From contig NZ_JBLWTD010000008.1 in the NCBI RefSeq assembly GCF_048270265.1, forward strand, positions 1-64,000: 64,000 bases of DNA, in the 5' to 3' direction. Under the pieces are notes generated by a model. That model was not told the origin of the DNA, ran no database searches, and worked only from the letters and a program-made list of their open reading frames with translations. Shown piece after piece: positions 44,550 to 53,327 of this stretch. The position numbers and the translations under genes were made by a program. The stretch's first letter is position 1. Each line of letters begins with the position of its first letter. The DNA comes from Maricaulis sp048270265. GTDB lineage: Bacteria; Pseudomonadota; Alphaproteobacteria; Caulobacterales; Maricaulaceae.

Positions 44550-45536
44550 TCAGGCCATGGCCGAACGAGCCAGCACCGCGATATAGCCGAAATAGCCCAC
44601 ACAGAGCAGGGCACCAATCACACGGGTGATCGGGCGTTGAAGCAGGACGAGGCCTGCAATCACCACGCTGGCACCGAGCATCACCCAGAAATCAAGCAGG
44701 AAGAAATTCTCGGCGATGGGCAGGGTGTGCCCCGACAGGCTGGCGGCCAGACCGGTGGCGCCACCAACGGCGAAGACGTTGAAAATATTGGATCCCAACA
44801 CATTGCCGATGGCGAGGTCAGCCTGGCGGCGCACCGAGGCCATCACGACGGTGGCCAGTTCCGGCAGCGAGGTGCCAAGGGCAACGGCGGTCAGCCCGAT
44901 CAGGGCTGGTTCGACATGCAGGTCCCGGGCGGCAGCGATGCCGCCGGTCACGATCATCTGGGCGCCGAGGGGCAGGGCGATCAGGCCGCCGGCCAGCGCC
45001 AGCAGGATGGAGGGCAGCGTCTTGGGCAGCCCGTCCATGTGTTCGATATCGGTCAGTTCGGCCAGGGTCGGATCGTCGGAATTCTTGCGGGCCTGTATGC
45101 CGAGCAGTGCGACATAGCCGACAATCGCCGCCAGCAGGATTCCGCTTTCCTGCAGCGAGATCTCACGGTCCCAGCCGAACACGATCAGCACGATCGCGGC
45201 GCCCAGGGCGAAGATCGCGTTGCGGCGCAGACCGGGTGTTGTTGTGTAGATGGTGCCGAACAGGGCCGGCAGGCCGAGTACCAGCAGGAAATTGGCAATG
45301 TTGGAGCCGACGATATTGCCGACCGCCAGACCGGGCGCGCCGGTCAGCGCCGACTGGACACTGACCACCAGTTCCGGGGCCGAGGTGCCGAAGGCAACAA
45401 TGGTCAGTCCGACCAGCAGATTCGGCAGCCGCCACAGGCGCGCCAGTGCTGCTCCGCCACGGACGAGAAAATCGCCGCCGAACAGCAGGAGAACAATTCC
45501 CGCAAGGATCAGCGGGACGTATTGTATAGCGTGCAT
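44550..45536 (-). CDS. calcium/sodium antiporter, YrbG-like
   Basis: 328 residues, inner membrane, CaCA family. Two inverted repeats with signature GTSAPELVVSVQSALTGAPG then NIVGSNIANFLLVLG, and GTSLPELATVVMASVRRQAD then NVLGSNIFNVFAVGG: the alpha-1 and alpha-2 motifs with the ion-binding Glu. Preceded on the same strand by the small 26-residue ORF. Confidence 0.93.
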   Translation of the reverse strand: MHAIQYVPLILAGIVLLLFGGDFLVRGGAALARLWRLPNLLVGLTIVAFGTSAPELVVSVQSALTGAPGLAVGNIVGSNIANFLLVLGLPALFGTIYTTTPGLRRNAIFALGAAIVLIVFGWDREISLQESGILLAAIVGYVALLGIQARKNSDDPTLAELTDIEHMDGLPKTLPSILLALAGGLIALPLGAQMIVTGGIAAARDLHVEPALIGLTAVALGTSLPELATVVMASVRRQADLAIGNVLGSNIFNVFAVGGATGLAASLSGHTLPIAENFFLLDFWVMLGASVVIAGLVLLQRPITRVIGALLCVGYFGYIAVLARSAMA

Positions 45537-45564
45537 GAATCTACCGGGCGCTGCGGATCAGGAC

Positions 45565-45645
45565 TTAGTCGAGACGGCGATATTCGATAAGATTGAGAAT
45601 GGCAAAAACGGCCACGACGAGGCCAACAGCGATCAGGGCATACAT
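45565..45645 (-). CDS. small single-helix membrane protein (26 residues)
   Basis: MYALIAVGLVVAVFAILNL followed by IEYRRLD: one hydrophobic helix and a charged tail, the pattern of small inner-membrane proteins. ATG at 45645 lies nine bases after GGAG; a second in-frame ATG at 45654 is directly adjacent to that GGAG. Stop at 45565, 28 nt before the start of the antiporter gene. Too short to be certain. Confidence 0.45.
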   Translation of the reverse strand: MYALIAVGLVVAVFAILNLIEYRRLD

Positions 45646-45723
45646 GGAAAACATCTCCGGACAAGCATGGGCAATGACCGTACATAGCGCGCCGCTGCCT
45701 GAGTGGCCAGCGCCGGATTCGGT

Positions 45724-46194
45724 ATGAGGTGGCGGGCGCATATCGAGCCGTTCGCCCGGCCCTGCATGCAGGCTTTCTGGCGCCTGACGCGCGGGGCAAC
45801 ACTGGGCGTGCGCGCCATCGCTGAACGGCCCGACGGGGCCATCGCTCTCGTGCGTCACACCTATATTGATGGCTGGCATTTGCCCGGTGGCGGTGTGGAA
45901 TCCGGTGAGACCGCACCGTTTGCGGTTGCGCGTGAACTGGCCGAAGAGGCCGGGGTGCGCCTGACCTGCGAGCCCGAATTGCTGGGGGTTTACGCCAATC
46001 ATGCCGCTTTTCGCGGTGATCATGTGCTTTTGTTTCGCGCGGCCGGCTGGGAGAATTGCGCGACCCAAAGCGAGGGCGAGATCGAGTGCGTGGACTGGTT
46101 CTTGCCGTCGGATTTGCCGGCCGGAACAGCCGGTGGGACCCGGCGGCGGGTGGCAGAAATCTATGATGGTGTCGCAAGGGTGCCGTACTGGTGA
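45724..46194 (+). CDS. NUDIX hydrolase
   Basis: 156 residues. The NUDIX box is complete: GGGVESGETAPFAVARELAE then EAGVRL (G-x5-E-x7-REUxEExGU). DGWHLPGGG precedes it. Substrate unknown; the length and the RHTYIDGWHLP block resemble 8-oxo-dGTP/GDP-mannose-type enzymes. ATG at 45724 preferred over GTG at 45703. Confidence 0.88.
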   Translation: MRWRAHIEPFARPCMQAFWRLTRGATLGVRAIAERPDGAIALVRHTYIDGWHLPGGGVESGETAPFAVARELAEEAGVRLTCEPELLGVYANHAAFRGDHVLLFRAAGWENCATQSEGEIECVDWFLPSDLPAGTAGGTRRRVAEIYDGVARVPYW

Positions 46195-46237
46195 GTGTAA
46201 ACTGCCCGTGAGCGGGGAAAATCAGTTAGGCTGGCCG

Positions 46238-46262
46238 GGAAGGCGACGGTCCGGCGACCGTT
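46238..46262 (+). promoter_or_regulatory. possible EcfG-type promoter upstream of sensor kinase
   Basis: GGAAG, 16 bases, CGTT: one mismatch from the alphaproteobacterial general-stress pattern GGAAC-N16/17-CGTT, ending 44 nt before the kinase ATG. Short motif, so chance is possible. Confidence 0.25.
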
Positions 46263-46306
46263 TCCGTATGATGCAGAACAGTTTTCCGGGCCGGGGATCG
46301 GGTTGA

Positions 46307-48634
46307 ATGAAAGCAGACGCCGAGGATATGCCACCGCGGGAACCGGCTGCCGGTCGGCCTGAGACGGCCCCCGCCTGGCAGCGGGCGGTCGAGGCTGATG
46401 GCTGGTTCGGCCTGGTCCTGCCGGGCGTTCTGGCACTGACGTTTATCCTGGTTGTCTTCCTGGCGGTGATGGCGGGAGACCGGGCGCTCGTCGCGTCCGC
46501 ACGAGAGACCAATGCCGCAACCCTGCAGGCGATTCTCACCAGCACCATGCAGCGGTTCGAGGAATGGGCCGGTCACCAGGAACGCAATGCCTCGGTCTGG
46601 GCCCATGACGAGCTGGTTCGCGGTGCGCTGGATGAATTGCTGGAAACCCCGGTTGAGTCCTCACTGGCCGCGGCGCCGGCGCAGGCGGCATTGCGCGAGA
46701 CACTGGGGCCATGGCTGACGGAATACGGCTATCGTGGCTTCTTCGTGATCGGGGCGAATGGCGTCAATCTCGCCTCCCTGCGCAATTCCGACCTCGGTCG
46801 TCCCTCGGCAATTCTCGGCCTCGTTGATGTCGAGCGTCTGCAGCGGGGCCGGGCCATGCTGACGCGGCCACAAATCGTCGACCTTCCGGCGCTGGCGGGG
46901 GATCCCGAATGGGCTGGCCTGGATGAAGAGGTCGTGATGTATGCGATCGCGCCCATCATCATCGATGATGCCGTGCGGGGTTACTTCGCGCTGCGTATCG
47001 ACCCGCTGGCGGAGTATTCCTCGACCTTCCGGGTCGGGCGCACCGGGGTGTCGGGCGAGACCTATGCCGTTGACCAAAATGGCCGCCTTCTGAGCGAAAC
47101 CCGCTATGCTGCGGAATTCCGCACCGCCGGCCTGCTCGCCCAGGGCCATCCGTCGATGCTGCATCTGGAAGTCCGCGATCCCGGCGTGAACCTGACGCGC
47201 GGCACCGCACCGTCCGAACCCTATTCGACCTGGCCGCTGACGGCTGCGGCGCAGGCGGTTACCGAGGGCTCCGGCGGTGCGAACCTGATTGGATATCGGG
47301 ATGGGCGGGGTGTGCGGGTCATGGGTGCCTGGGCCTGGGACCCGGTCCGCGAGATCGGCGCCATCACCGAGATCGATGTCGACGAGGCACTGGCCGGCGT
47401 CAACCGTGCCCGCGCGGTGATGCGGGTCTTCGCCGTCGCGATGGCGCTGTGTTTCATCCTGATCGCGGTCCTGTTCAACATCCACCGCTCCATCAGCCGC
47501 AGGCGCACCCGGCAGACGCTTGAAGCGACCCAGAGGTTCCGCCGCATCCTGATGACCGTTGCCGAGGGGATCTACGGCATCGACCAGGCCGGCATCGTTA
47601 CCTTCGTCAATCCGCGCGCCTGCGAGATGCTGGGCTATGACGAGGATGAACTGATCGGCCAGCCGATTCACGCGCTGATCCATCATTCCAGACGCGATGG
47701 CAGCCCCTATCCCGAACATGAATGCCCGATCGTCAGTGGCGAGGAAGTCTCCGAGGAGAGCGCCGAGGAATTCTTCTGGACCAAGGCCGGTGTCTGCGTT
47801 CCGATCGAATTCTCCAAATCCTGGATTGATGCCGGCAATCCGGCCGCCGGCAGTGTGGTGACCTTCCGCGACATCACCCACCGCAAGCGCGACGAGATGG
47901 CGCTGTTGCGCTATGCGCAGGAATTGAAGCGCTCGAACGCCGAACTGCAGGAATTCGCCTATGCGGCCTCGCACGATCTGCAGGAGCCCTTGCGCAAGAT
48001 CCAGGCCTTCGGCGAGCGTCTGCACAGGAAGTATCACGACGCCCTCGACGAGACGGGGCAGCATTATCTCGACCGTATGGTCGATGCCGCCTCACGCATG
48101 CGGCGGCTGATCGATGACCTGCTTGGCTATTCCCGCGTCAATTCCAAATCGACGGCCTTCGAGCCGGTCGATCTGGCGCGGGTGCTCGCCGATGTCCTGT
48201 CCGACCTGGAGCCGAGAATCGCGGCCGAGGGGGCGAGTGTGCGCATTGGTACCCTGCCGGCGATCGAGGCCGACCAGGGGCAGATGCATCAGCTCTTCCT
48301 CAACCTGCTGTCCAACTCGATGAAATTCCATCGTCCCGGCGTGCAGCCCTCAATCCTGGTCGAGGGCGCGGTGGAGGTCGGTGAAGCCGGTGCTGTGGCG
48401 CGCATTTCGGTGACCGATAATGGTATCGGCTTCGAGGCCCGCCATTCGGAACGGATATTCGGCATGTTCGAGCGGCTGCATGGCCGTGAGGAGTATGACG
48501 GCACCGGGGTTGGCCTGGCGACCTGCCGCAAGATCGTGGAACACCATTCCGGCACGCTCACCGCCTGGGCCGAGCCGGATTCCGGGGCCGTTTTCACCAT
48601 CACCCTGCCGATTCGCCAGACCGTCGACGCCTAG
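46307..48634 (+). CDS. membrane sensor histidine kinase (CHASE-like, PAS, HisKA, HATPase)
   Basis: 775 residues. Helix 1 about 33-56, an extracytoplasmic sensor to about 365 (RFEEWAGHQERNASVWAHDE, the start of a CHASE4-like domain), helix 2 about 370-393, a PAS domain from about 412 (GIYGIDQAGIVTFVNPRACE), HisKA with phosphoacceptor H556 (AYAASHDLQEPLRKIQAF) and HATPase_c (LLSNSMKFH, VTDNGIGFE, GTGVGLATCRKI). The AYAASHDLQEPL form is common in kinases partnered with CheY/Rcp1-like regulators, which is what lies downstream. Confidence 0.9.
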   Translation: MKADAEDMPPREPAAGRPETAPAWQRAVEADGWFGLVLPGVLALTFILVVFLAVMAGDRALVASARETNAATLQAILTSTMQRFEEWAGHQERNASVWAHDELVRGALDELLETPVESSLAAAPAQAALRETLGPWLTEYGYRGFFVIGANGVNLASLRNSDLGRPSAILGLVDVERLQRGRAMLTRPQIVDLPALAGDPEWAGLDEEVVMYAIAPIIIDDAVRGYFALRIDPLAEYSSTFRVGRTGVSGETYAVDQNGRLLSETRYAAEFRTAGLLAQGHPSMLHLEVRDPGVNLTRGTAPSEPYSTWPLTAAAQAVTEGSGGANLIGYRDGRGVRVMGAWAWDPVREIGAITEIDVDEALAGVNRARAVMRVFAVAMALCFILIAVLFNIHRSISRRRTRQTLEATQRFRRILMTVAEGIYGIDQAGIVTFVNPRACEMLGYDEDELIGQPIHALIHHSRRDGSPYPEHECPIVSGEEVSEESAEEFFWTKAGVCVPIEFSKSWIDAGNPAAGSVVTFRDITHRKRDEMALLRYAQELKRSNAELQEFAYAASHDLQEPLRKIQAFGERLHRKYHDALDETGQHYLDRMVDAASRMRRLIDDLLGYSRVNSKSTAFEPVDLARVLADVLSDLEPRIAAEGASVRIGTLPAIEADQGQMHQLFLNLLSNSMKFHRPGVQPSILVEGAVEVGEAGAVARISVTDNGIGFEARHSERIFGMFERLHGREEYDGTGVGLATCRKIVEHHSGTLTAWAEPDSGAVFTITLPIRQTVDA

Positions 48635-49089
48635 GCTGGTACCGAGCCAAATCCGTCCGCATGCCCGTCCGGCGCCCCGGGGGCACCCAACAATTTGCAG
48701 TTGTGAGTGCCGGGGTCGTCTTGCGCCGGCTTTGCGGCGCTGTGCCGGACCGGTCCGGCAGGGAGCAGCGGCTCCTTGACCTTTCCGGCGGCAATGCGAT
48801 TGCGAGCCAGTCTCCGAAAAGTGATTGCAAACAAGCACCTTATCCTCCTCGCTCTGGCGCGGGGCAACGGCATGCGCGCGCTGATCCTGCGCCGCCGGCA
48901 TGCCGGAAGGGCCGCGATTGCGCGGCCGGAAGCGGTGAGGGGCGGGCGTTTGCGGTGCCCGTTTCAGGGCCTGGCGTGCTGGCTTGCAGGTTTCCCGGCG
49001 GTATTCGCCTTGATCTTGCTCCTGCGACGCGAGAAACTGGCCTCTGGATCAGCCGCGATCGCGCGGCGGCCGCGAAGAGGCTTTACAAG
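48635..49089. other. 455-nt region without a supported gene
   Basis: Between the kinase stop and the response-regulator ATG. The response-regulator frame stays open upstream (to 48661) but the translation is Arg/Ser/Pro-rich and unlike any receiver protein; opposite-strand frames are equally poor. A TTGACC hexamer at 48776-48781 could be a -35, but no good -10 follows. Probably leader or promoter DNA, or a decayed segment. Confidence 0.5.
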
Positions 49090-49569
49090 ATGAGCAATGC
49101 CGACCGCCTGTTCACATTCCTGATGGTGGATGACGATCCCGATGATCGCATGCTGTTCCGGGAGGCCTGCGAGGAAGTCCGGCTGCGCAATCCGGTCGAG
49201 TTCCTCGAGAATGGCGAGCAGCTGGTCGACTATCTCAATCGCAAGGGCCCCTATGCCTCGCTCAAGGACCAGCCGCTGCCGGGGATCATCCTGCTCGATC
49301 TCAACATGCCGCTGAAGGATGGCCGCGAGGCGCTTGAGGAAATCAAGGCCAGCGCCGCATTGCGCCATATCCCGGTCATCGTGCTGACGACCTCCAAGGA
49401 CGAGGACGACATCCTGTCCAGCTACGGGCTCGGTGCCTCCTCCTATATCGTCAAACCCGTCTCGCTGGACCGGCTGATGCGCGTCGTCAATTCGATCGGC
49501 GAATACTGGGTCCAGATTGTCGAGGTTCCTGACGGGACGTCGGCTGTGGAACTTGCCGAAATCGATTGA
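49090..49569 (+). CDS. CheY/Rcp1-like response regulator
   Basis: 159 residues, receiver domain only. LMVDDDPDDRMLFREAC (D14-D16 metal site), phosphoacceptor D70 in ILLDLNMPLKDGREALEEI, and VLTTSKDEDDI with YIVKPV. The shape matches phytochrome-partner (Rcp1-type) regulators that lack an output domain. GAGG lies upstream of the ATG. Likely the partner of the preceding kinase despite the 455-nt gap. Confidence 0.92.
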   Translation: MSNADRLFTFLMVDDDPDDRMLFREACEEVRLRNPVEFLENGEQLVDYLNRKGPYASLKDQPLPGIILLDLNMPLKDGREALEEIKASAALRHIPVIVLTTSKDEDDILSSYGLGASSYIVKPVSLDRLMRVVNSIGEYWVQIVEVPDGTSAVELAEID

Positions 49570-49686
49570 TCCGGCCCGGCTTTCCCGGCCATTCCCGATT
49601 TCTGTTTCCCTTCAGGCGCGAAATCCGTAGTCTTGGGCCGCGCTAGGGGGCGCCGATCCGCAAGGGATCATGAAACGGGGAATTCG

Positions 49687-50031
49687 ATGAAAACTTTGAT
49701 GATGGCCGGCGCGACGCTGCTGGCACTGTCTGCCGTGGCCTGGGCCGATGACGGCATGGCCAATGCGGTCGGGCAAATCGTCCGCGTCACCGGTGGTGAT
49801 GCCAGCTTTGACGCCACCTTTGCCGCGGATGGGGCCTATTCCGACACGCGCGGCGCGACCGGCAGCTGGTCACTCGGGGAGCAGTTGTGCATTTCCGTGC
49901 AGACCGAAACGGGCACGCAGGAGAATTGCGGTCCGTGGAATCCCGACCTCACCGTCGGCGAAAGCTGGACAACGTCCGGCTGGGGCGATGATGGCAGCAC
50001 GATCACGGTCGAGATCATCGCCGCGCAATAG
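49687..50031 (+). CDS. exported hypothetical protein
   Basis: 114 residues, signal peptide MKTLMMAGATLLALSAVAWA. The mature domain (about 92 residues) has two cysteines (EQLCISV and QENCGPWNP), likely a disulfide. Not recognised. GGGG precedes the ATG, and a strong terminator lies shortly after its stop. Confidence 0.75.
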   Translation: MKTLMMAGATLLALSAVAWADDGMANAVGQIVRVTGGDASFDATFAADGAYSDTRGATGSWSLGEQLCISVQTETGTQENCGPWNPDLTVGESWTTSGWGDDGSTITVEIIAAQ

Positions 50032-50053
50032 GCGACGGCGGAAACATCAAGAC

Positions 50054-50083
50054 GGGGCGGCACCACCGGTGCTGCCCCTTTTT
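50054..50083 (+). terminator. intrinsic terminator after the exported protein gene
   Basis: GGGGCGGCACC pairs with GGTGCTGCCCC (one G-U) around loop ACC, followed by TTTTT. Confidence 0.85.
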
Positions 50084-50189
50084 GTGGAAATTCCCCTCAG
50101 GCGTGTCTTGCCAAGACCTTGCCGCAATCGCAGCCTAGACTGATGATATCTGGACCCGCAAAGAGGCGCGGTCTTGGGGGGAATTGACG

Positions 50190-50834
50190 ATGCTGGCGAT
50201 GCGTTTGTGGAAAATCTCGGCGACACTTTTCGTGTCGATGATCCTGGCCGTGATCATGCTGGCCGCGCTCTGGTTCTACCTGCCGCAATGGTTTTCCTGG
50301 GTGCAGGACGGCGCCGACATGCTCGAGGACGCCGTCGCCGCCATCCCGCTGCCCGAACGGATCAACAATCTGGTCCGCATCTATGCCAGCGATGACAAGC
50401 TCGTCCTGCTGATCTTCACCATTATTGCCCGCGTGATTCTCGCCTTTGTCGGCAAGGCCTTTACCGCCGTGATGCCGCAGCCGAAGGTCAAGATCGCCGA
50501 GGAGGGGATTATCGGCCAGATCGGCTCGACCATCGCCACCCTCTTCCTCGCTTTCGTGATCGCCATCCTGATGGTCTCCGCCGTGGCGCTGTTCTGGGGC
50601 GACGGGCTGCACTACATGCTCAATGTCGCAGACTGGTTCGAGGACCAGCTGGCGCATCTGCCGATTGGCGGACGCTGGCAGTCGGGCGTGCGCTTTGCCG
50701 TTTCCGACGACAAGATCCTGCTGCTCTTCTTCACCATCATCGCCCGCGCCCTGATCGTGGTCTTCGCGACCAGTTTCGGCTCGGCCTGGCGCTCGATCAC
50801 GGGCGGCGGGCGCGAGAAGCTGGTGCGCACCTAG
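50190..50834 (+). CDS. hypothetical membrane protein with internal duplication
   Basis: 214 residues, about four membrane helices. Two halves repeat: ASDDKLVLLIFTIIARVI (66-83) and VSDDKILLLFFTIIARAL (171-188), about 105 residues apart, each preceded by a long hydrophobic helix and an amphipathic stretch (LPERINNLV and LPIGGRWQS). Not recognised. The start ATG at 50190 is in a run of possible starts; GGGGGG is upstream. The repeat suggests a two-fold symmetric membrane fold. Confidence 0.7.
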   Translation: MLAMRLWKISATLFVSMILAVIMLAALWFYLPQWFSWVQDGADMLEDAVAAIPLPERINNLVRIYASDDKLVLLIFTIIARVILAFVGKAFTAVMPQPKVKIAEEGIIGQIGSTIATLFLAFVIAILMVSAVALFWGDGLHYMLNVADWFEDQLAHLPIGGRWQSGVRFAVSDDKILLLFFTIIARALIVVFATSFGSAWRSITGGGREKLVRT

Positions 50835-50847
50835 CCGGCGAGCGCAC

Positions 50848-51858
50848 CTAGGCTGACAGCGCGTTCGACAGGATCGGCAGCGAGACATCCATGCGGTAAT
50901 CGACCGATGAGTGATCATCGGGGAATTCCTGATACACGTGCTCAACACCCAGCGCGGTCAGCCGCTTGGTCATCCGCCGGGCGCCATAGACCAGGTTGTA
51001 CTGATCGATATCGCCGCAATCGATATAGAGCGCCTTCATCGACTTGAGGCCCTCCCAGCGCGTCTCGACCAGTTCCAGCGGATCCCATTTCTTCCAGCGC
51101 TCCCAGGCGACGGGGTCCATCTCGCAGGTATCCATCGTCACCGGCAGGCGGATGCCAAGATAGGCGTTGGGGTCGGGGTCATAGGTCGCGGCCATCGCCA
51201 GGATCATCAGCGCATGAATATCATCGCCGGCCGGCTTGAGGCTGGACTCGAAGGCGGCCATGAAGCTCTCGATCGTGCCGCCATGCTTGGCGATCCGGCG
51301 CAGGGTGTGAGCAAAATCGGTGGCGAACATCAGGTCAAAGCCCATATCGCCGGAATGGCACGCGGCAGCTGACCAGATATCCGGGTGCATCAGCGCATGC
51401 ATCATGGCGCCATACCCGCCCGAGCTCTTGCCGAACAGGCCGCGCTTGCCCGTGCCGCCACAGCCATATTCGCCCTCGACGAAGCCGAGCACTTCGGTGG
51501 TCAGGAAATCATCCCAATTGCCCATGGCGATCGAGTTCACATACTGATTGCCGCCCAGCCGTGTGAAGCAATCGGGGAAGGCGATCACACAGGGCGCCAT
51601 CTCGCCCGAGGCGATCAGCCGGTCGGCGCGCTCGGGAACATTCTCGCCGAAATTCTTCCAGGCCGTGTGGTAAGGCCCGCCGCCGGTAAAGCCGACCACA
51701 TCGACCAGCAGGGGCAGGCCCGAGCCGTCATGTCCCGCCGGGATATAGACATCCACCCGCCGCAGCGTCGGGTCGCCGAGCATGTTGTTGGCGACGGCCT
51801 TGCTGTCGATCCAGTGCTGGACGACGCGACCCCGTGGACAATCGGCGGACTTGTGCAT
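50848..51858 (-). CDS. esterase family protein
   Basis: 336 residues, alpha/beta hydrolase of the esterase D/S-formylglutathione-hydrolase type. Nucleophile S145 is in FGKSSGGYGAMMHA. Asp and His candidates lie at YIDCGDIDQYNL and FPDDHSSVDYR. No signal peptide. CAGGAG precedes the ATG at 51858. Substrate unknown. Convergent with the membrane protein gene, 13 nt apart. Confidence 0.87.
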   Translation of the reverse strand: MHKSADCPRGRVVQHWIDSKAVANNMLGDPTLRRVDVYIPAGHDGSGLPLLVDVVGFTGGGPYHTAWKNFGENVPERADRLIASGEMAPCVIAFPDCFTRLGGNQYVNSIAMGNWDDFLTTEVLGFVEGEYGCGGTGKRGLFGKSSGGYGAMMHALMHPDIWSAAACHSGDMGFDLMFATDFAHTLRRIAKHGGTIESFMAAFESSLKPAGDDIHALMILAMAATYDPDPNAYLGIRLPVTMDTCEMDPVAWERWKKWDPLELVETRWEGLKSMKALYIDCGDIDQYNLVYGARRMTKRLTALGVEHVYQEFPDDHSSVDYRMDVSLPILSNALSA

Positions 51859-51918
51859 GGCGTGGGCTCCTGAAGTGCTGATCCTTCCCAATTCTCTACA
51901 TCAACCAAGCCTTTGTCA

Positions 51919-51967
51919 TCCCCGCCGGATGCCCGGACGCGTCAGCGATCCGGGCGTAGAGCGGGGA
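51919..51967. repeat. compound inverted repeat (REP-like)
   Basis: Outer arms TCCCCGC/GCGGGGA and inner arms GCCCGGA/TCCGGGC form a large cruciform in the 203-nt divergent gap between the esterase and the phosphoribosyltransferase genes. No T-run. Possible dispersed palindrome. Confidence 0.5.
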
Positions 51968-52061
51968 CTACCCGCTGGTCCAGCTGGTCTTGCGGGTCGG
52001 TGCCCGATCTGCGCCCCGCATCCCCTCTTGAGCTTGCCCGCCAATCACGCCAGCATCCGGC

Positions 52062-52616
52062 ATGGCCATCATCAAGACACTGCTTTCCGCCGACGATCTG
52101 CTCACCGACAGTTTCCGCCTCGCGCGGCAGGTCTTCGATAGCGGTTTCCGTCCCACCCATATTGTCGGCGTCTGGCGCGGCGGCGCGCCGGTTGGCATTG
52201 CGGTGCAGGAATATCTGGAATATCGCGGCCTCGACACCGACCATATCGCCATCCGCACGGCCTCCTATACCGGCATCGGCCAGCAGGCCGAGGTGAGGGT
52301 GTTTGGCGAGGGCTATCTGGTCGACACGCTCAATGCCGATGACCGGCTCTTGATCGTCGATGATGTGTTTGACTCGGGCCGCTCGATCGAGGCCCTGCTC
52401 AAGGTGCTGCGCGTCAAATGCCGCCGCAATTTCCCGGCCGATGCGCGTATCGCCACGGTCTATTTCAAGCCTGTCCGCAACAAGACCGAGCTGAAGCCGG
52501 ACTATTACCTGCACGAGACCGATGACTGGCTCGTCTTCCCGCACGAGCTGTGCGGCCTGACGCCGGAAGAGATCGCGGCGAAGGGCGAGGCGGGAAAGGT
52601 GGCGCTGGGGGAGTAG
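52062..52616 (+). CDS. phosphoribosyltransferase (HPRT-like)
   Basis: 184 residues. The PRPP loop LLIVDDVFDSGRS is clear, with THIVGVWRGGAPVGIAVQEY at the pyrophosphate loop and PDYYLHETDDWLVFPHE late. It belongs to the hypoxanthine or xanthine phosphoribosyltransferase group, though the exact purine is not evident. A single gene; the divergent esterase is not related. Confidence 0.85.
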   Translation: MAIIKTLLSADDLLTDSFRLARQVFDSGFRPTHIVGVWRGGAPVGIAVQEYLEYRGLDTDHIAIRTASYTGIGQQAEVRVFGEGYLVDTLNADDRLLIVDDVFDSGRSIEALLKVLRVKCRRNFPADARIATVYFKPVRNKTELKPDYYLHETDDWLVFPHELCGLTPEEIAAKGEAGKVALGE

Positions 52617-52672
52617 GGGAGCTTCACCGTGCGTGTCCTGTGTCCCATGATTTCCGGAAAGGAGTTGAAGGC

Positions 52673-53275
52673 ATGATCCTGCAGTCTGAAGAATCCCGCT
52701 TTCCGAAACGGATCGACAGAATTCTGTTCATCGCCGGGCTCGCGATTTATGTGACCGGACAGATCCTGATCAATCTGGGCCCGGGTTTCACCGAGCAGCA
52801 GGCGCCGATCGACTACGCGCACTGGCTGTTGATCATTGGCGTCCTGTTTCTTATTCCCTTCGCCGGTCGGCTTCCGCGGCGGAATATTCACCTGATCGGC
52901 ATTCCCCTGTTGCTCGCCGGGGTCTGCTTCGTGATCGGCATGTGCGTGATTGATTTCATCTTCTGGAGCATCCCCGATGCAGAGCTGAAACGCGCCCTCG
53001 CGAGCCACCTGATCGCCACGGCCGTCATCTGGGAGCCTTTCATGGTGTTCGGCCCCAACACGATCTTCAATCTCGGCCTGTTACTGCCCAGCCTTTCCTA
53101 TTTCCGCGCCTCGCGGACCGGGACCATCCTCGTCATTCTCGGGACATTGGTCATCGTCGTCGGCACGCAATGGTTCAACGTGATCGGCTATCTCATCGTG
53201 TTGGCCGGCTATGTTCTGAACTTTGACCTGCTGAAGCCGGACGTGGGGCGCCCCTCGGGGCAGAGCCCGTCCTGA
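52673..53275 (+). CDS. hypothetical integral membrane protein
   Basis: 200 residues, about six helices with conserved-looking polar spots (INLGPGFTEQQAP, FIFWSIPDAELKRALASH, EPFMVFGPNTIFNLGL). Not recognised. AAGGAG lies 9 nt before the ATG. Starts 57 nt after the phosphoribosyltransferase stop. Confidence 0.75.
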   Translation: MILQSEESRFPKRIDRILFIAGLAIYVTGQILINLGPGFTEQQAPIDYAHWLLIIGVLFLIPFAGRLPRRNIHLIGIPLLLAGVCFVIGMCVIDFIFWSIPDAELKRALASHLIATAVIWEPFMVFGPNTIFNLGLLLPSLSYFRASRTGTILVILGTLVIVVGTQWFNVIGYLIVLAGYVLNFDLLKPDVGRPSGQSPS

Positions 53276-53327
53276 AATCCTAGCCAGGTAGAGGAGCGCA
53301 ATGCTCCCCCCGCCAGCGGCCTTAAAC

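Noticed and set aside
48661..49089. 143-codon N-terminal extension of the response regulator
   Set aside because: Composition is Arg/Ser/Pro-rich, no receiver match; the ATG at 49090 gives the normal family N-terminus.
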